Source: SIG440 sp045586925 (GTDB taxonomy: Bacteria > Bacillota > Clostridia > Monoglobales > Monoglobaceae). Taken from it: 29,555 nt of DNA. Below are positions 1 through 6,893 of this stretch, piece by piece. A model generated the notes under the pieces. That model ran no database searches and was not told the DNA's origin. It saw only the letters and a program-made list of their open reading frames with translations. Location: positions 1-29,555 of the forward strand of contig JAZNBG010000006.1 of NCBI GenBank assembly GCA_045586925.1, written 5' to 3'. Every line of letters begins with the position of its first letter. The stretch's first letter is position 1. Position numbers and translations under genes: made by a program.

Positions 1-32
1 TAGTACTGATAAGTAGTAAATTCCTATTATAT

Positions 33-64
33 AAAAAAAGGAGATGCATCATTTGCATCTCCTT
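33..64 (-). terminator. Rho-independent terminator after secF
   Basis: Perfect 11-bp stem (38-48 with 54-64, 5-nt loop). Read on the minus strand it is followed by a run of seven T (complement of the A run at 33-39). It closes the secD-secF transcription unit 25 bp after the secF stop. Confidence 0.85.
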
Positions 65-88
65 AAATTTTTGCCGTAGATACGGATT

Positions 89-1012
89 TTAGTTCTTTGC
101 GTTAGCCTTTGCTTTAGCGTTAACTGCTGAATCCTTCCAGGTAGCCCAGATTGTACCAGCAATGCAGATTGATGAATAAGTACCGATTAAAATACCGATA
201 ATAATGGGAAGAGCAAATTCTCTGATTGAAGTAACGCCAAGAATAAATACCATACCGATTGTAAGCAGTGTTGTAATCGTTGTATTGATTGAACGGTTCA
301 TAGTCTGATTTATACTTGTGTTTGCAATTTCAGAATATGACTGCTTCTTTGCGTGACGTGTATTTTCACGGATTCTGTCAAAGATAACGATTGTTGCATT
401 GATTGAATAACCCAGAACTGTAAGCACTGCTGCGATAAAGTTTGTATCAATTGCAATTCTGCTGATTGAGTAGATACCGCAGAGGATAAGTACGTCGTGG
501 ATAAGAGCAATAACCGCACATACACCTGAAACAAATTCAAATCTGAAGGTTACATAGATAAGAATTGCAAGGGCTGCAAAAATTGACATCCAAACAGCAC
601 TTCTTGCGAGTTCCTTACCGGTTGATGGTGAAACAACATCCTGATTCTTAACCTCAATCTCGCCGTATTTTTCGGTGAGCTTTGTCTTTATTGCATCGAT
701 TTTTTCGTTGCTGTAGGCTGTTCTTTCGTCATCTGTTTTGAGCGTATTGTCAAAACCAAACTTGATAATAACCTCGTTGTTTTCAGATTTCTGAACAGAA
801 GATGCCTCTTTGTTTACGCCAAGAGCCTCTGATACTAATGCTTCAACATCCTTAACTTCAAAGTCGGCGCCTACACTAAAGGTAACAGCCATACCGCCTG
901 CAAAGTCTGTGTCAAGGTTAAAGCCCTGAAGGAGGAGTGATACTGCACTTGCAACCATAAGTACCAGTGAAATAATAAAGAAAATCTTTCTGTTTCCTGC
1001 GATATTAAGCAT
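89..1012 (-). CDS. secF: Protein translocase subunit SecF
   Basis: SecF partners SecD in the membrane complex that uses the proton motive force to help pull exported proteins through SecYEG. The 307-residue product has one N-terminal membrane segment, an extracytoplasmic domain with the early DFAGG motif, then five C-terminal membrane segments carrying the RND-type motif GYSINATIVIFDRIRENT. The reading frame stays open upstream to 1045, but the ATG at 1012 is preferred: an AAGAAGGGGG ribosome site lies 9 nt upstream and this start overlaps the secD stop (ATGCTTAA). That overlap implies translational coupling. SecD and SecF are separate proteins here, as usual in clostridia, not the fused SecDF of Bacillus subtilis. 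Confidence 0.95.
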   Translation of the reverse strand: MLNIAGNRKIFFIISLVLMVASAVSLLLQGFNLDTDFAGGMAVTFSVGADFEVKDVEALVSEALGVNKEASSVQKSENNEVIIKFGFDNTLKTDDERTAYSNEKIDAIKTKLTEKYGEIEVKNQDVVSPSTGKELARSAVWMSIFAALAILIYVTFRFEFVSGVCAVIALIHDVLILCGIYSISRIAIDTNFIAAVLTVLGYSINATIVIFDRIRENTRHAKKQSYSEIANTSINQTMNRSINTTITTLLTIGMVFILGVTSIREFALPIIIGILIGTYSSICIAGTIWATWKDSAVNAKAKANAKN

Positions 1013-2297
1013 TCTTTGCATCCCCCTTCTTAGTGTTAATTCCATAGAGCCAAAGGTTTTTTACATTCATACCAATCATCTGCTTGAGTAAGAACTTTGT
1101 AACAAAGATTGCAGAAATCATACTTACAACAACACCGATAAGGAGAGTTGTACCAAAGCCCTTGATTGTGCCTGTACCTAAAATTATAAGTATAACAGCT
1201 GCAATGATTGTTGTGATGTTTGAGTCGATAACGGCAGAAAGTGCTCTGTTAAAGCCTGCATCAACTGCACTGCGTACTGTTTTACCAAGTTTAAGCTCTT
1301 CTTTGATTCTTTCAAAAATGATAACGTTTGCGTCAACCGCCATACCGATTGAAAGGATAATACCTGCAATACCGGGAAGGGTAAGGTTAACGTGAAGGGT
1401 AGCAAGAATGATACCAACTATACCCATATATCCTGCCAATGCAATTGATGCAAGGAAACCGGGCAATCTGTAGAACAAAAGCATAAACAGCATAACAAGG
1501 ATAATACCGATAAGACCTGCAATCAATGAAGTCTTAAGAGCGGTGTCACCAAGTGTTGCGCTGATTGCACGAAGCTCTACCTGTGAAAGTGAGAATGGCA
1601 ACTGTCCCGAACGGATGTTTGCTGCCAATGCCTGTGCTGATGCTGCATCAAATCCACCTGAGATAACGCAGGTATCGCTGTCGATTGTTTCGTTTACGCT
1701 GGGCATTGAGATAATAAGCTCGTCCATCATAATTGCGATATAGTTCTGATTTGATGATGCAAGAGAAACAGCGTTTGCAGTAGCTGTTGCAAATTTCTTT
1801 CTGCCTTCTTCGGTAAGCTCAAGCTCAACAAAGTTTTCAGCTGCACCAAGCTCTGAAAGCTGACCGTACTGAGCAGAAGCAGTTTTTACATCTGCACCTG
1901 TGAGCACTACATTTCCCTGAGCGTCAACAAACTGAAGCTGTGCGGTTGCACCAAGAGTTGCTGCTGCTTCTTTGGGGTCAGAAACTGAAGGAATTTCAAT
2001 TCTGACTTTGTTGGTACCCTGTCTGGTAACTGTTGCCTCGTTGTAATTAAGACCGTCCAGACGAGTTCTCATCATGTTTGCTACGGTATCCATCTGTTCG
2101 TCTGACGGATTGGCTTCTTGTGCTTCGAATACAATTACTGAACCACCCTTAAGGTCAAGACCCTGAACAACGCCGTCAGGATCAAGGATACCAGGGAATC
2201 TAACTTTGTCAGTAAAGTCAAGTCCGTACAGTGCAACAAACAGAAGCGCCGCGATTACAGCAATGATTGCTGTAAGTTTGATAATACTTCTTGACAC
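1005..2297 (-). CDS. secD: Protein translocase subunit SecD
   Basis: Larger partner of SecF in proton-driven protein export. The 430-residue product starts with a single hydrophobic segment, followed by an extracytoplasmic P1-type region that contains GLDLKGG near residue 47, and ends with a five-helix membrane domain containing AVDANVIIFERIKEEL. It is shorter than proteobacterial SecD (about 600 residues), which is typical of Firmicutes. The start codon is GTG at 2297, supported by an AAGGAGG site 8 nt upstream. The gene has its own promoter about 90 bp upstream and is transcribed together with secF. The family assignment is firm. Confidence 0.96.
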   Translation of the reverse strand: MSRSIIKLTAIIAVIAALLFVALYGLDFTDKVRFPGILDPDGVVQGLDLKGGSVIVFEAQEANPSDEQMDTVANMMRTRLDGLNYNEATVTRQGTNKVRIEIPSVSDPKEAAATLGATAQLQFVDAQGNVVLTGADVKTASAQYGQLSELGAAENFVELELTEEGRKKFATATANAVSLASSNQNYIAIMMDELIISMPSVNETIDSDTCVISGGFDAASAQALAANIRSGQLPFSLSQVELRAISATLGDTALKTSLIAGLIGIILVMLFMLLFYRLPGFLASIALAGYMGIVGIILATLHVNLTLPGIAGIILSIGMAVDANVIIFERIKEELKLGKTVRSAVDAGFNRALSAVIDSNITTIIAAVILIILGTGTIKGFGTTLLIGVVVSMISAIFVTKFLLKQMIGMNVKNLWLYGINTKKGDAKNA

Positions 2298-2319
2298 TGT
2301 TTTTTCCTCCTTGTGTCTA

Positions 2320-2336
2320 GTCTGATTAAATCAGAC
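2320..2336. promoter_or_regulatory. Palindrome in the secD leader
   Basis: GTCTGATT-A-AATCAGAC is a perfect 8-bp dyad around one base, 10 bp upstream of the secD ribosome site and inside the roughly 80-nt leader. It could be a protein operator or a short RNA hairpin affecting secD translation. No regulator can be named from the sequence. Confidence 0.4.
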
Positions 2337-2383
2337 ATTTTATATTGAATATTTAATTATATTTCATAATTACATACTAAATC

Positions 2384-2412
2384 ATTATACCTTTTTTTAG
2401 TTGAATAGTCAA
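2384..2412 (-). promoter_or_regulatory. Sigma-A-type promoter for secDF
   Basis: On the minus strand: -35 TTGACT (2407-2412), 17-bp spacer, -10 TATAAT (2384-2389). It predicts a transcript starting near 2377 and reading into secD. Confidence 0.75.
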
Positions 2413-2439
2413 GACTTTCACGAAAGATTTTAACATATA

Positions 2440-2479
2440 TGAGAATAAAATAGGAAGGTTGCGTATATCCAACCTTCCT
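2440..2479 (-). terminator. Terminator after the TIGR04086-type gene
   Basis: Perfect 10-bp stem (2452-2461 with 2470-2479) 11 bp after the stop codon. On the minus strand it is followed by TATTTTATT. Confidence 0.75.
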
Positions 2480-2490
2480 GTTCGGGAGAA

Positions 2491-2850
2491 TTATCTCCGC
2501 CGTGTATGTTTTGTGTTGATTCCGGCGATGCCACCCACAGCACCACAGATAACGCCTATTATCAATGCCGTGACAGCACTTGCCCCAAAGTTAAGGGTTT
2601 GTGCCGCGAGATTACCGATAAGGCACAAAAGCCCTGAATAAAGAACGCCGCAAAGTGCACCAAAAATCAGTCCCTTACTGGGAAAATGCCTGCCCGACAT
2701 AAATCCGCACAGCAGAACGCCAAGAGCGGTCACGATATTTGCGGAAATTGCAATAGCTTTGTCAGAAAATGCCTGAACTGTTGCAATAAGCGAAACTGCA
2801 AATAAAAGGACGATTGATATACAATAGGCAATCAATACGGTTTTAATCAT
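2491..2850 (-). CDS. TIGR04086-like small membrane protein
   Basis: A 119-residue protein with four hydrophobic, glycine-rich segments and a basic tail (KHTRRR). Size, topology and position immediately downstream of yajC match the uncharacterised membrane-protein family TIGR04086, which I recall as a yajC neighbour in clostridia. The biochemical function is unknown. The frame is open to a TTG at 2922, but that codon lies in the T run of a strong terminator. The ATG at 2850 with CAGGAAC 9 nt upstream is therefore preferred. Since a terminator separates it from yajC, expression probably depends on readthrough or on a weak promoter I could not identify. Confidence 0.7.
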   Translation of the reverse strand: MIKTVLIAYCISIVLLFAVSLIATVQAFSDKAIAISANIVTALGVLLCGFMSGRHFPSKGLIFGALCGVLYSGLLCLIGNLAAQTLNFGASAVTALIIGVICGAVGGIAGINTKHTRRR

Positions 2851-2920
2851 AAAAAATGTTCCTGATACAAAGCCGCCGCTGACGGCTTCTGGTGATGTGC
2901 GTGATAAAGCTGTTCTGGAC

Positions 2921-2982
2921 AAAAAAAGACCCCCTTTTTGTATTTTACCTTTTGAGGTAAATATATGAACAAGAAGGGGGCT
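2921..2982 (-). terminator. Large terminator hairpin between yajC and the next gene
   Basis: The outer stem pairs 2930-2941 with 2969-2980 (five G-C pairs at the base, one mismatch). An inner 7-bp hairpin sits at 2944-2961. The minus-strand reading ends in seven T (2921-2927). It begins 17 bp after the yajC stop and is unusually elaborate for a simple terminator. Confidence 0.8.
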
Positions 2983-2998
2983 GTATTACCAAAAGAAA

Positions 2999-3382
2999 TT
3001 ATTCTTCGGTTGTTTCTGCTGTATCTTCTGCACCGGGAATAGGTGTAGGAGCCTGTTCTTCGCCTCTCTTCAAAAAGCGGCTTACTGCACTGCGGTCAAC
3101 AGTGATGTAAGACTTATTCTGACCAATACCTGACTCTAAAACAAAAAGGTCGTCTTTAATTCTTACAATTTTGCCGTGAATACCGCCAATGGTTGCAACT
3201 TCGTCGCTGACCTTGAGTGCTGCAAGCATATTTTTAAGCTCTTTTTCCTTTTTCTTCTGGGGTCTTATAAGAATGAAGTAGAATACAACAAACATAAGAA
3301 CCAACATAATAAGTGATGGAAACATTGAAGCAGTACCTGCTGCAGCTGCGTCTGCTGCTGTTGCATAAGCTGTAATAAACAT
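2999..3382 (-). CDS. yajC: Preprotein translocase accessory subunit YajC
   Basis: YajC is a small membrane protein that joins SecD and SecF in the accessory export complex. The 127-residue product has a short alanine-rich N-terminus, one membrane helix (about residues 23-42), the family signature FYFILIRPQKKKEKE at its cytoplasmic edge and then a soluble domain (VATIGGIHGKI). The last 20 residues are acidic and low in complexity. The ATG at 3382 is preceded by a strong CAGGAGGT site. It has its own promoter (3424-3452) and lies in the conserved queA-tgt-yajC-secDF order. Confidence 0.95.
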   Translation of the reverse strand: MFITAYATAADAAAAGTASMFPSLIMLVLMFVVFYFILIRPQKKKEKELKNMLAALKVSDEVATIGGIHGKIVRIKDDLFVLESGIGQNKSYITVDRSAVSRFLKRGEEQAPTPIPGAEDTAETTEE

Positions 3383-3423
3383 ATTTTTTTACCTCCTGAA
3401 ATTTGTTTTAAAACATTATTACA

Positions 3424-3452
3424 ATTATACCCCTTTTTCCAAAATAATGCAA
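3424..3452 (-). promoter_or_regulatory. Promoter for yajC
   Basis: Minus strand: -35 TTGCAT (3447-3452), 17-bp spacer, -10 TATAAT (3424-3429). It lies between tgt and yajC, so yajC can be transcribed independently of tgt. Confidence 0.65.
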
Positions 3453-3484
3453 GGGTTATTTTGTATTTATTTGTTAAATCTTTG

Positions 3485-4615
3485 TTAAATTCTTTGCGAA
3501 AGACGTCCTAAATTGGCTTTTCTGAAATCTTCAAAGCAACCGTTGTCCAGAGAATTGCGAATATCAGCCATAAGATTGTTATAGAATGAAAGGTTATGGA
3601 TAACCGCAAGACGCAGTGCAAGGATTTCGTTTGCTTTAAACAGATGACGAAGGTATCCCTTTGAAAAATTGCGGCAGGTGTGGCAGTTGCAGTTGGGGTC
3701 AAGGGGAGTATCGTCAGTTTCGTATTTGGCGTTGTTGATGTTTACCATTCCAAGCGAGGTAAACAGAGTGCCGTGCCTTGCGTTTCGGCTGGGCATAACG
3801 CAGTCAAAAAAGTCAACACCGCGATATACTGCCTCAATGATATTTTCGGGTGTACCAACGCCCATAAGGTATCTGGGTTTATCTGCGGGGGCAAAAGGCT
3901 CGACCGCTTCGATAATCTCATACATAACTTCGGCAGGCTCGCCCACGGCAAGACCACCGATTGCATAGCCGTCAAGATTAAGGTCGGCAATTTGTTTCAT
4001 ATTTTCGACTCTCAGGTCGGCGTAGGTGCTGCCCTGATTAATCGCAAAAAGTAGTTGGTTTTTATTTATGGTATCATCAAGCGAATTAAGACGTGCCATT
4101 TCATCCTTGCAGCGTTTCAGCCAACGGACTGTCATTTCCGAAGACTTCTTGGCATAATCCTTTTCGCAGGGGTTTTCAACACACTCGTCAAAAGCCATTG
4201 CAATGGTTGAGGCAAGGTTTGACTGTATCTGCATACTTTCCTCAGGACCCATAAAAATGTGATGTCCGTCAATGTGTGACTGAAAATAAACGCCTTCTTC
4301 TTTAATTTTTCTCAGCTTTGAAAGCGAGAATACCTGAAAACCACCGCTGTCTGTGAGAATGGGTCTGTCCCAGTTCATAAACTTGTGCAGACCGCCAAGT
4401 GATTTCACAACCTTGTCACCGGGCCGAAGGTGAAGGTGGTAGGTGTTTGAAAGCTCAACCTGACAGCCGATTTCTTTAAGGTCAAAGGTGTCAAGACCGC
4501 CCTTGATAGCGGCTGCTGTACCTACATTCATAAATACAGGTGTCTGTATTGTGCCGTGAACGGTCTTAAACTCGCCACGACGGGCTTTGCCCTCTTTTTT
4601 TAGAATTTTAAACAT
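3485..4615 (-). CDS. tgt: Queuine tRNA-ribosyltransferase (tRNA-guanine transglycosylase)
   Basis: Bacterial Tgt exchanges guanine-34 for the precursor preQ1 in tRNAs with GUN anticodons (Asp, Asn, His, Tyr), in queuosine synthesis. The 376-residue protein has the TIM-barrel hallmarks: LTDSGGFQVFSL with active-site Asp89, and DFFDCVMPSRNARHG with nucleophile Asp271. The zinc site is Cys309, Cys311, Cys314 and His340. Length is normal for the family. The ATG at 4615 has GAAAGG upstream. The next enzyme of the pathway, QueA, is encoded upstream at 5848-6873, but the usual direct adjacency is broken by a repeat-flanked two-gene insertion. Confidence 0.97.
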   Translation of the reverse strand: MFKILKKEGKARRGEFKTVHGTIQTPVFMNVGTAAAIKGGLDTFDLKEIGCQVELSNTYHLHLRPGDKVVKSLGGLHKFMNWDRPILTDSGGFQVFSLSKLRKIKEEGVYFQSHIDGHHIFMGPEESMQIQSNLASTIAMAFDECVENPCEKDYAKKSSEMTVRWLKRCKDEMARLNSLDDTINKNQLLFAINQGSTYADLRVENMKQIADLNLDGYAIGGLAVGEPAEVMYEIIEAVEPFAPADKPRYLMGVGTPENIIEAVYRGVDFFDCVMPSRNARHGTLFTSLGMVNINNAKYETDDTPLDPNCNCHTCRNFSKGYLRHLFKANEILALRLAVIHNLSFYNNLMADIRNSLDNGCFEDFRKANLGRLSQRI

Positions 4616-4634
4616 ATAAAAATACCTTTCTATT

Positions 4635-4698
4635 CAATAAACATTGCAACTACGATGGTAATAGTTTATGTGATTTCAAAGCTGATGGTTTATGTGAT
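4635..4698. repeat. Direct repeat, copy 1, flanking the DUF2442/DUF4160 cassette
   Basis: The segment 4652-4693 (42 bp) is identical to 5675-5716, at an offset of 1023 bp, and similarity extends on both sides over roughly 60 bp. It contains the stop codon of the DUF2442 gene (4690-4692) and ends just before the tgt ribosome site. Read on the minus strand, its tgt-proximal part resembles the queA 3' end (codons for AMFI followed by a stop). Confidence 0.85.
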
Positions 4699-5127
4699 AT
4701 TTCCATTTCCGTATTCTCTTTTCATTGCTTCCATAGAAACAACCCATTGCTTTCCAAATTTACATACATCAACCCCATTAACAAGTTTTCCGTAACTGAT
4801 AGCTTTTCTGAGTGTACTTTCATTAAGTCCCCACAAAGCTGTTGCATCGCTAAAAGACATAAGACCATCAAATGGGGTATTAATTCTTTCACCATTTTTC
4901 CATAATTCATCACAAGATAAATCAATTTCATCATTCCAAACGATCCCATAACCGCCAACATCGACAGTAACATTGAAGAATTGTTCGGGATTTTCAAGAA
5001 AAAGTTTAAAAACCGGCAATTTATCAAATAGTAATTTCAAATCGTATATTTTAGTTATTCCCTCAGAAAACTGAACACTGAGTTTATATTCAGATAATGG
5101 TGTAACATTCTTTACTTTATGAAACAT
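4690..5127 (-). CDS. DUF2442 protein with C-terminal HTH-like domain (antitoxin-like)
   Basis: A 145-residue protein in two parts. Residues about 8-78 match DUF2442 (LSVQFSEGITKIYDL near the start, then a GYGIVWNDEIDLSCDELW block). Residues about 88-137 look like a helix-turn-helix or excisionase-type fold (FSDATALWGLNESTLRKAI, then a short wing and a WVVSMEAMKREYG helix). The ATG at 5127 has an AAAGGAGGT site. It is the second gene of a two-gene operon, 14 bp after the DUF4160 gene. A DNA-binding second partner is consistent with an autoregulated toxin-antitoxin-like pair, but that role is inferred. No enzymatic residues can be pointed to. Confidence 0.75.
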   Translation of the reverse strand: MFHKVKNVTPLSEYKLSVQFSEGITKIYDLKLLFDKLPVFKLFLENPEQFFNVTVDVGGYGIVWNDEIDLSCDELWKNGERINTPFDGLMSFSDATALWGLNESTLRKAISYGKLVNGVDVCKFGKQWVVSMEAMKREYGNGNIT

Positions 5128-5141
5128 AAAATAACCTCCTT

Positions 5142-5396
5142 TTATTCAAGTGGCGGAAGCTGTTTAAATTCTTGAGTATCCCAAATTGTTTTCAAATCTT
5201 CTTTGTGGATTGCAATCCATTCTCGCACCATATTCAAAGCTTTTGGCGGGAGATGACCTTCAATAATATCACCAGTCATAAAATCAATTGCTGCTACGTC
5301 TTCATTATAGATTGCGTGTATATGTGGTGGATTATGCTCGCTTTGTAAAAAGTACATTCTTATAATTATTCCATAAAATCTTGATAATATAGGCAT
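5142..5396 (-). CDS. DUF4160 protein (possible partner of the DUF2442 protein)
   Basis: An 84-residue protein with the DUF4160 pattern: MPILSRFYGIIIRMYF, then EHNPPHIHA, an acidic sheet region (AAIDFMTGDIIEGHLPP), and a helix WIAIHKEDLKTIWDTQEF. The HNPPHIH segment is the family hallmark; its function is not established. The ATG at 5396 is chosen over an upstream in-frame ATG at 5414 because AAAGGCGGTGAT precedes it and because the promoter predicts transcription starting near 5412. First gene of a two-gene operon with a DUF2442-HTH gene. The pairing is recurrent in bacteria, and I infer a toxin-antitoxin-like or regulatory module. Confidence 0.75.
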   Translation of the reverse strand: MPILSRFYGIIIRMYFLQSEHNPPHIHAIYNEDVAAIDFMTGDIIEGHLPPKALNMVREWIAIHKEDLKTIWDTQEFKQLPPLE

Positions 5397-5418
5397 TTTA
5401 TCACCGCCTTTCATTTAC

Positions 5419-5447
5419 ACTATATCACGATAACGTGATGTTGTCAA
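5419..5447 (-). promoter_or_regulatory. Promoter with embedded operator for the DUF4160/DUF2442 operon
   Basis: Minus strand: -35 TTGACA (5442-5447), exact 17-bp spacer, -10 TATAGT (5419-5424). The palindrome ATCACG-ATAA-CGTGAT (5424-5439) fills the spacer, so a protein bound there would block RNA polymerase. This is the usual layout for autorepression by a DNA-binding partner, here plausibly the HTH-bearing DUF2442 protein. Confidence 0.8.
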
Positions 5448-5657
5448 TATAAATTATGTATATTTTCATCAACATCGGATGCCAAAAGTAAAAAAGCAAA
5501 AATCACATAGAATTATAAGCTTTGGGTCGAAGGTAATAATTGTGATGGGGTAATTATGATGATTTTTCAAGTTATTCTTAATTTGCTTTAAAATACAGAA
5601 AAGGCTTGGAATTAAGCCTTTTCTGAGGTCGTAATATTCAAATCGGCATCACTTAAA
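5448..5657. other. Intergenic stretch without a recognisable gene
   Basis: AT-rich sequence upstream of the DUF4160 promoter. I see no ORF with a ribosome site. The only structure is the 12-bp hairpin at 5596-5625. It is part of the 1-kb interval bounded by the two direct repeats. Confidence 0.5.
5596..5625 (-). terminator. Hairpin, possible terminator downstream of queA
   Basis: Perfect 12-bp stem CAGAAAAGGCTT/AAGCCTTTTCTG around a 6-nt loop. On the minus strand it is followed by TATTTT, a weak T tract. It could end transcripts coming from queA before they reach the DUF cassette. Confidence 0.45.
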
Positions 5658-5721
5658 CAATGAACATAGCGTCCACGATGGTAATAGTTTATGTGATTTC
5701 AAAGCTGATGGTTTATCAGAT
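5658..5721. repeat. Direct repeat, copy 2, flanking the DUF2442/DUF4160 cassette
   Basis: Identical to copy 1 over 5675-5716 and similar over the flanks. Read on the minus strand, positions about 5655-5675 encode a queA-like tail, VDAMFIV and a stop, compared with GDAMFIV and a stop at the real queA end. It marks the queA-side boundary of the inserted cassette. Confidence 0.85.
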
Positions 5722-5758
5722 TTTCACTTGACAATCATCCCGTCACACAAAGCGAGCC

Positions 5759-5787
5759 AGCCTCCTTTGCACCAGGAGGGCTTTTTT
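5759..5787 (+). terminator. Terminator-like hairpin of uncertain role
   Basis: AGCCTCCT (5759-5766) pairs with AGGAGGGCT (5774-5782) with one bulge, followed by six T on the plus strand. No plus-strand gene precedes it, so it may simply be part of the adjoining palindromic repeat element. Confidence 0.4.
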
Positions 5788-5788
5788 C

Positions 5789-5836
5789 GGCTCCCTTGTG
5801 TAAAGGGAGCTGTCAGCGAAGCTGACTGAGGGATTG
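5789..5836. repeat. Dispersed palindromic (REP-like) element
   Basis: Two stacked hairpins: GGCTCCCTT/AAGGGAGCT (5789-5811) and GTCAGC-GAA-GCTGAC (5812-5826), then TGAGGGATTG. From memory, this sequence type is very common between genes of gut Clostridia as a dispersed repeat. It is more GC-rich than its surroundings and lies immediately after queA. Only one copy is in this window, so its repetitive nature rests on recall. Confidence 0.55.
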
Positions 5837-5847
5837 TATTTTATCTG

Positions 5848-6873
5848 CTAAACAATAAACATCGCATCGCCAAAGCTGAAAAATCTGTAATTTTCGCTGA
5901 TTGCCACTTTGTATGCATCCATTATGTGTTCTCGGTCGTATAATGCCGAAATCAGCATCAAAAGTGTTGACTCGGGAAGGTGGAAGTTGGTGATTAACGC
6001 ATCGACAACCTTGAATTTATAACCGGGATAAATAAATATCTGAGTATTTCCTGACTGCATTGGAATGTTGCCGTCAACATCTGCAACAGATTCAAGTGTT
6101 CTTACCGAGGTTGTTCCAACGGCAACAATTCTGCCGCCTGATGCACGTGTTTGGTTTATGATGTCGGCAGTTTCTTTGGATACCTCATAATATTCCGAGT
6201 GCATATGATGGTCTTCAATGTTGTCCGTTGACACAGGGCGGAAGGTTCCAAGCCCAACGTGCAAAGTAACAAAGGCAATCTTTACGCCTTTTTGCTTTAT
6301 CTTTTCAAGAAGGTCATCTGTAAAGTGCAAACCTGCTGTCGGAGCCGCCGCCGAGCCTTCGATTTTGGAATAAACCGTCTGATAACGGTCTTTGTCCTGC
6401 AGCTTTTCTTTGATGTAAGGAGGAAGAGGCATCTCGCCCAAAGTGTCTAAAATTTCCTCCCAGACGCCGTCAAACTCAAAGCGGACAATTCGGTTTCCGT
6501 CTTCACGAACCTCGATTACTTCGGCAATTAAAAGTCCGTCACCAAACACAAACCGACTGCCGACTTTTGCCTTTCTGCCGGGCTTTAGGATAACCTCCCA
6601 GGTGTCAATATTTATCCGTTTAAGCAAAAGAAACTCAATTTTTCCGCCGCTGCCTTCCTTTACGCCGTAAAGACGTGCAGGGATAACACGTGTATTGTTC
6701 ATCACCAGACAATCGCCGGTGTTTAGGAAATCTACAATATCATAAAAATGCTTGTGTGAAATTTCGTGAGTTTTGCGGTTTAGCACCATAAGCTTTGATG
6801 CAGTTCTGTCCTCAAGAGGGGTTTGAGCAATCATTCCTTCGGGCAGGTCGTAATAAAAATCTTTTATATCCAA
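5848..6873 (-). CDS. queA: S-adenosylmethionine:tRNA ribosyltransferase-isomerase
   Basis: QueA transfers and isomerises the ribosyl group of S-adenosylmethionine onto preQ1-modified tRNA, giving epoxyqueuosine. The 341-residue protein has the typical start FYYDLPEGMIAQTPLEDR, the central AAPTAGLHFT motif, the HVGLGTFRPV motif and the ending SFGDAMFIV. Length matches the family. The start is a TTG at 6873 with AAAGGA 9 nt upstream; no ATG fits the conserved N-terminus. It begins 20 bp after spoIID, so the two are probably cotranscribed. Downstream it is separated from tgt by a repeat-flanked insertion. Confidence 0.96.
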   Translation of the reverse strand: MDIKDFYYDLPEGMIAQTPLEDRTASKLMVLNRKTHEISHKHFYDIVDFLNTGDCLVMNNTRVIPARLYGVKEGSGGKIEFLLLKRINIDTWEVILKPGRKAKVGSRFVFGDGLLIAEVIEVREDGNRIVRFEFDGVWEEILDTLGEMPLPPYIKEKLQDKDRYQTVYSKIEGSAAAPTAGLHFTDDLLEKIKQKGVKIAFVTLHVGLGTFRPVSTDNIEDHHMHSEYYEVSKETADIINQTRASGGRIVAVGTTSVRTLESVADVDGNIPMQSGNTQIFIYPGYKFKVVDALITNFHLPESTLLMLISALYDREHIMDAYKVAISENYRFFSFGDAMFIV

Positions 6874-6893
6874 AATAACAGTTCCTTTCAGAT

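Noticed and set aside
2851..2922. Longer TIGR04086-type protein starting at a TTG at 2922
   Set aside because: The TTG lies in the T run of the yajC terminator and the extra 24 residues are polar and unlike a membrane-protein start. The ATG at 2850 has its own ribosome site.
3669..4054. Plus-strand ORFs of 99 and 124 codons within tgt
   Set aside because: They overlap each other and an intact tgt, and look like shadow frames.
4641..4740. Hydrophobic plus-strand reading of direct repeat 1 as a peptide
   Set aside because: A hydrophobic open frame can be read across the repeat, but it has no start with a ribosome site and runs antisense into the DUF2442 gene.
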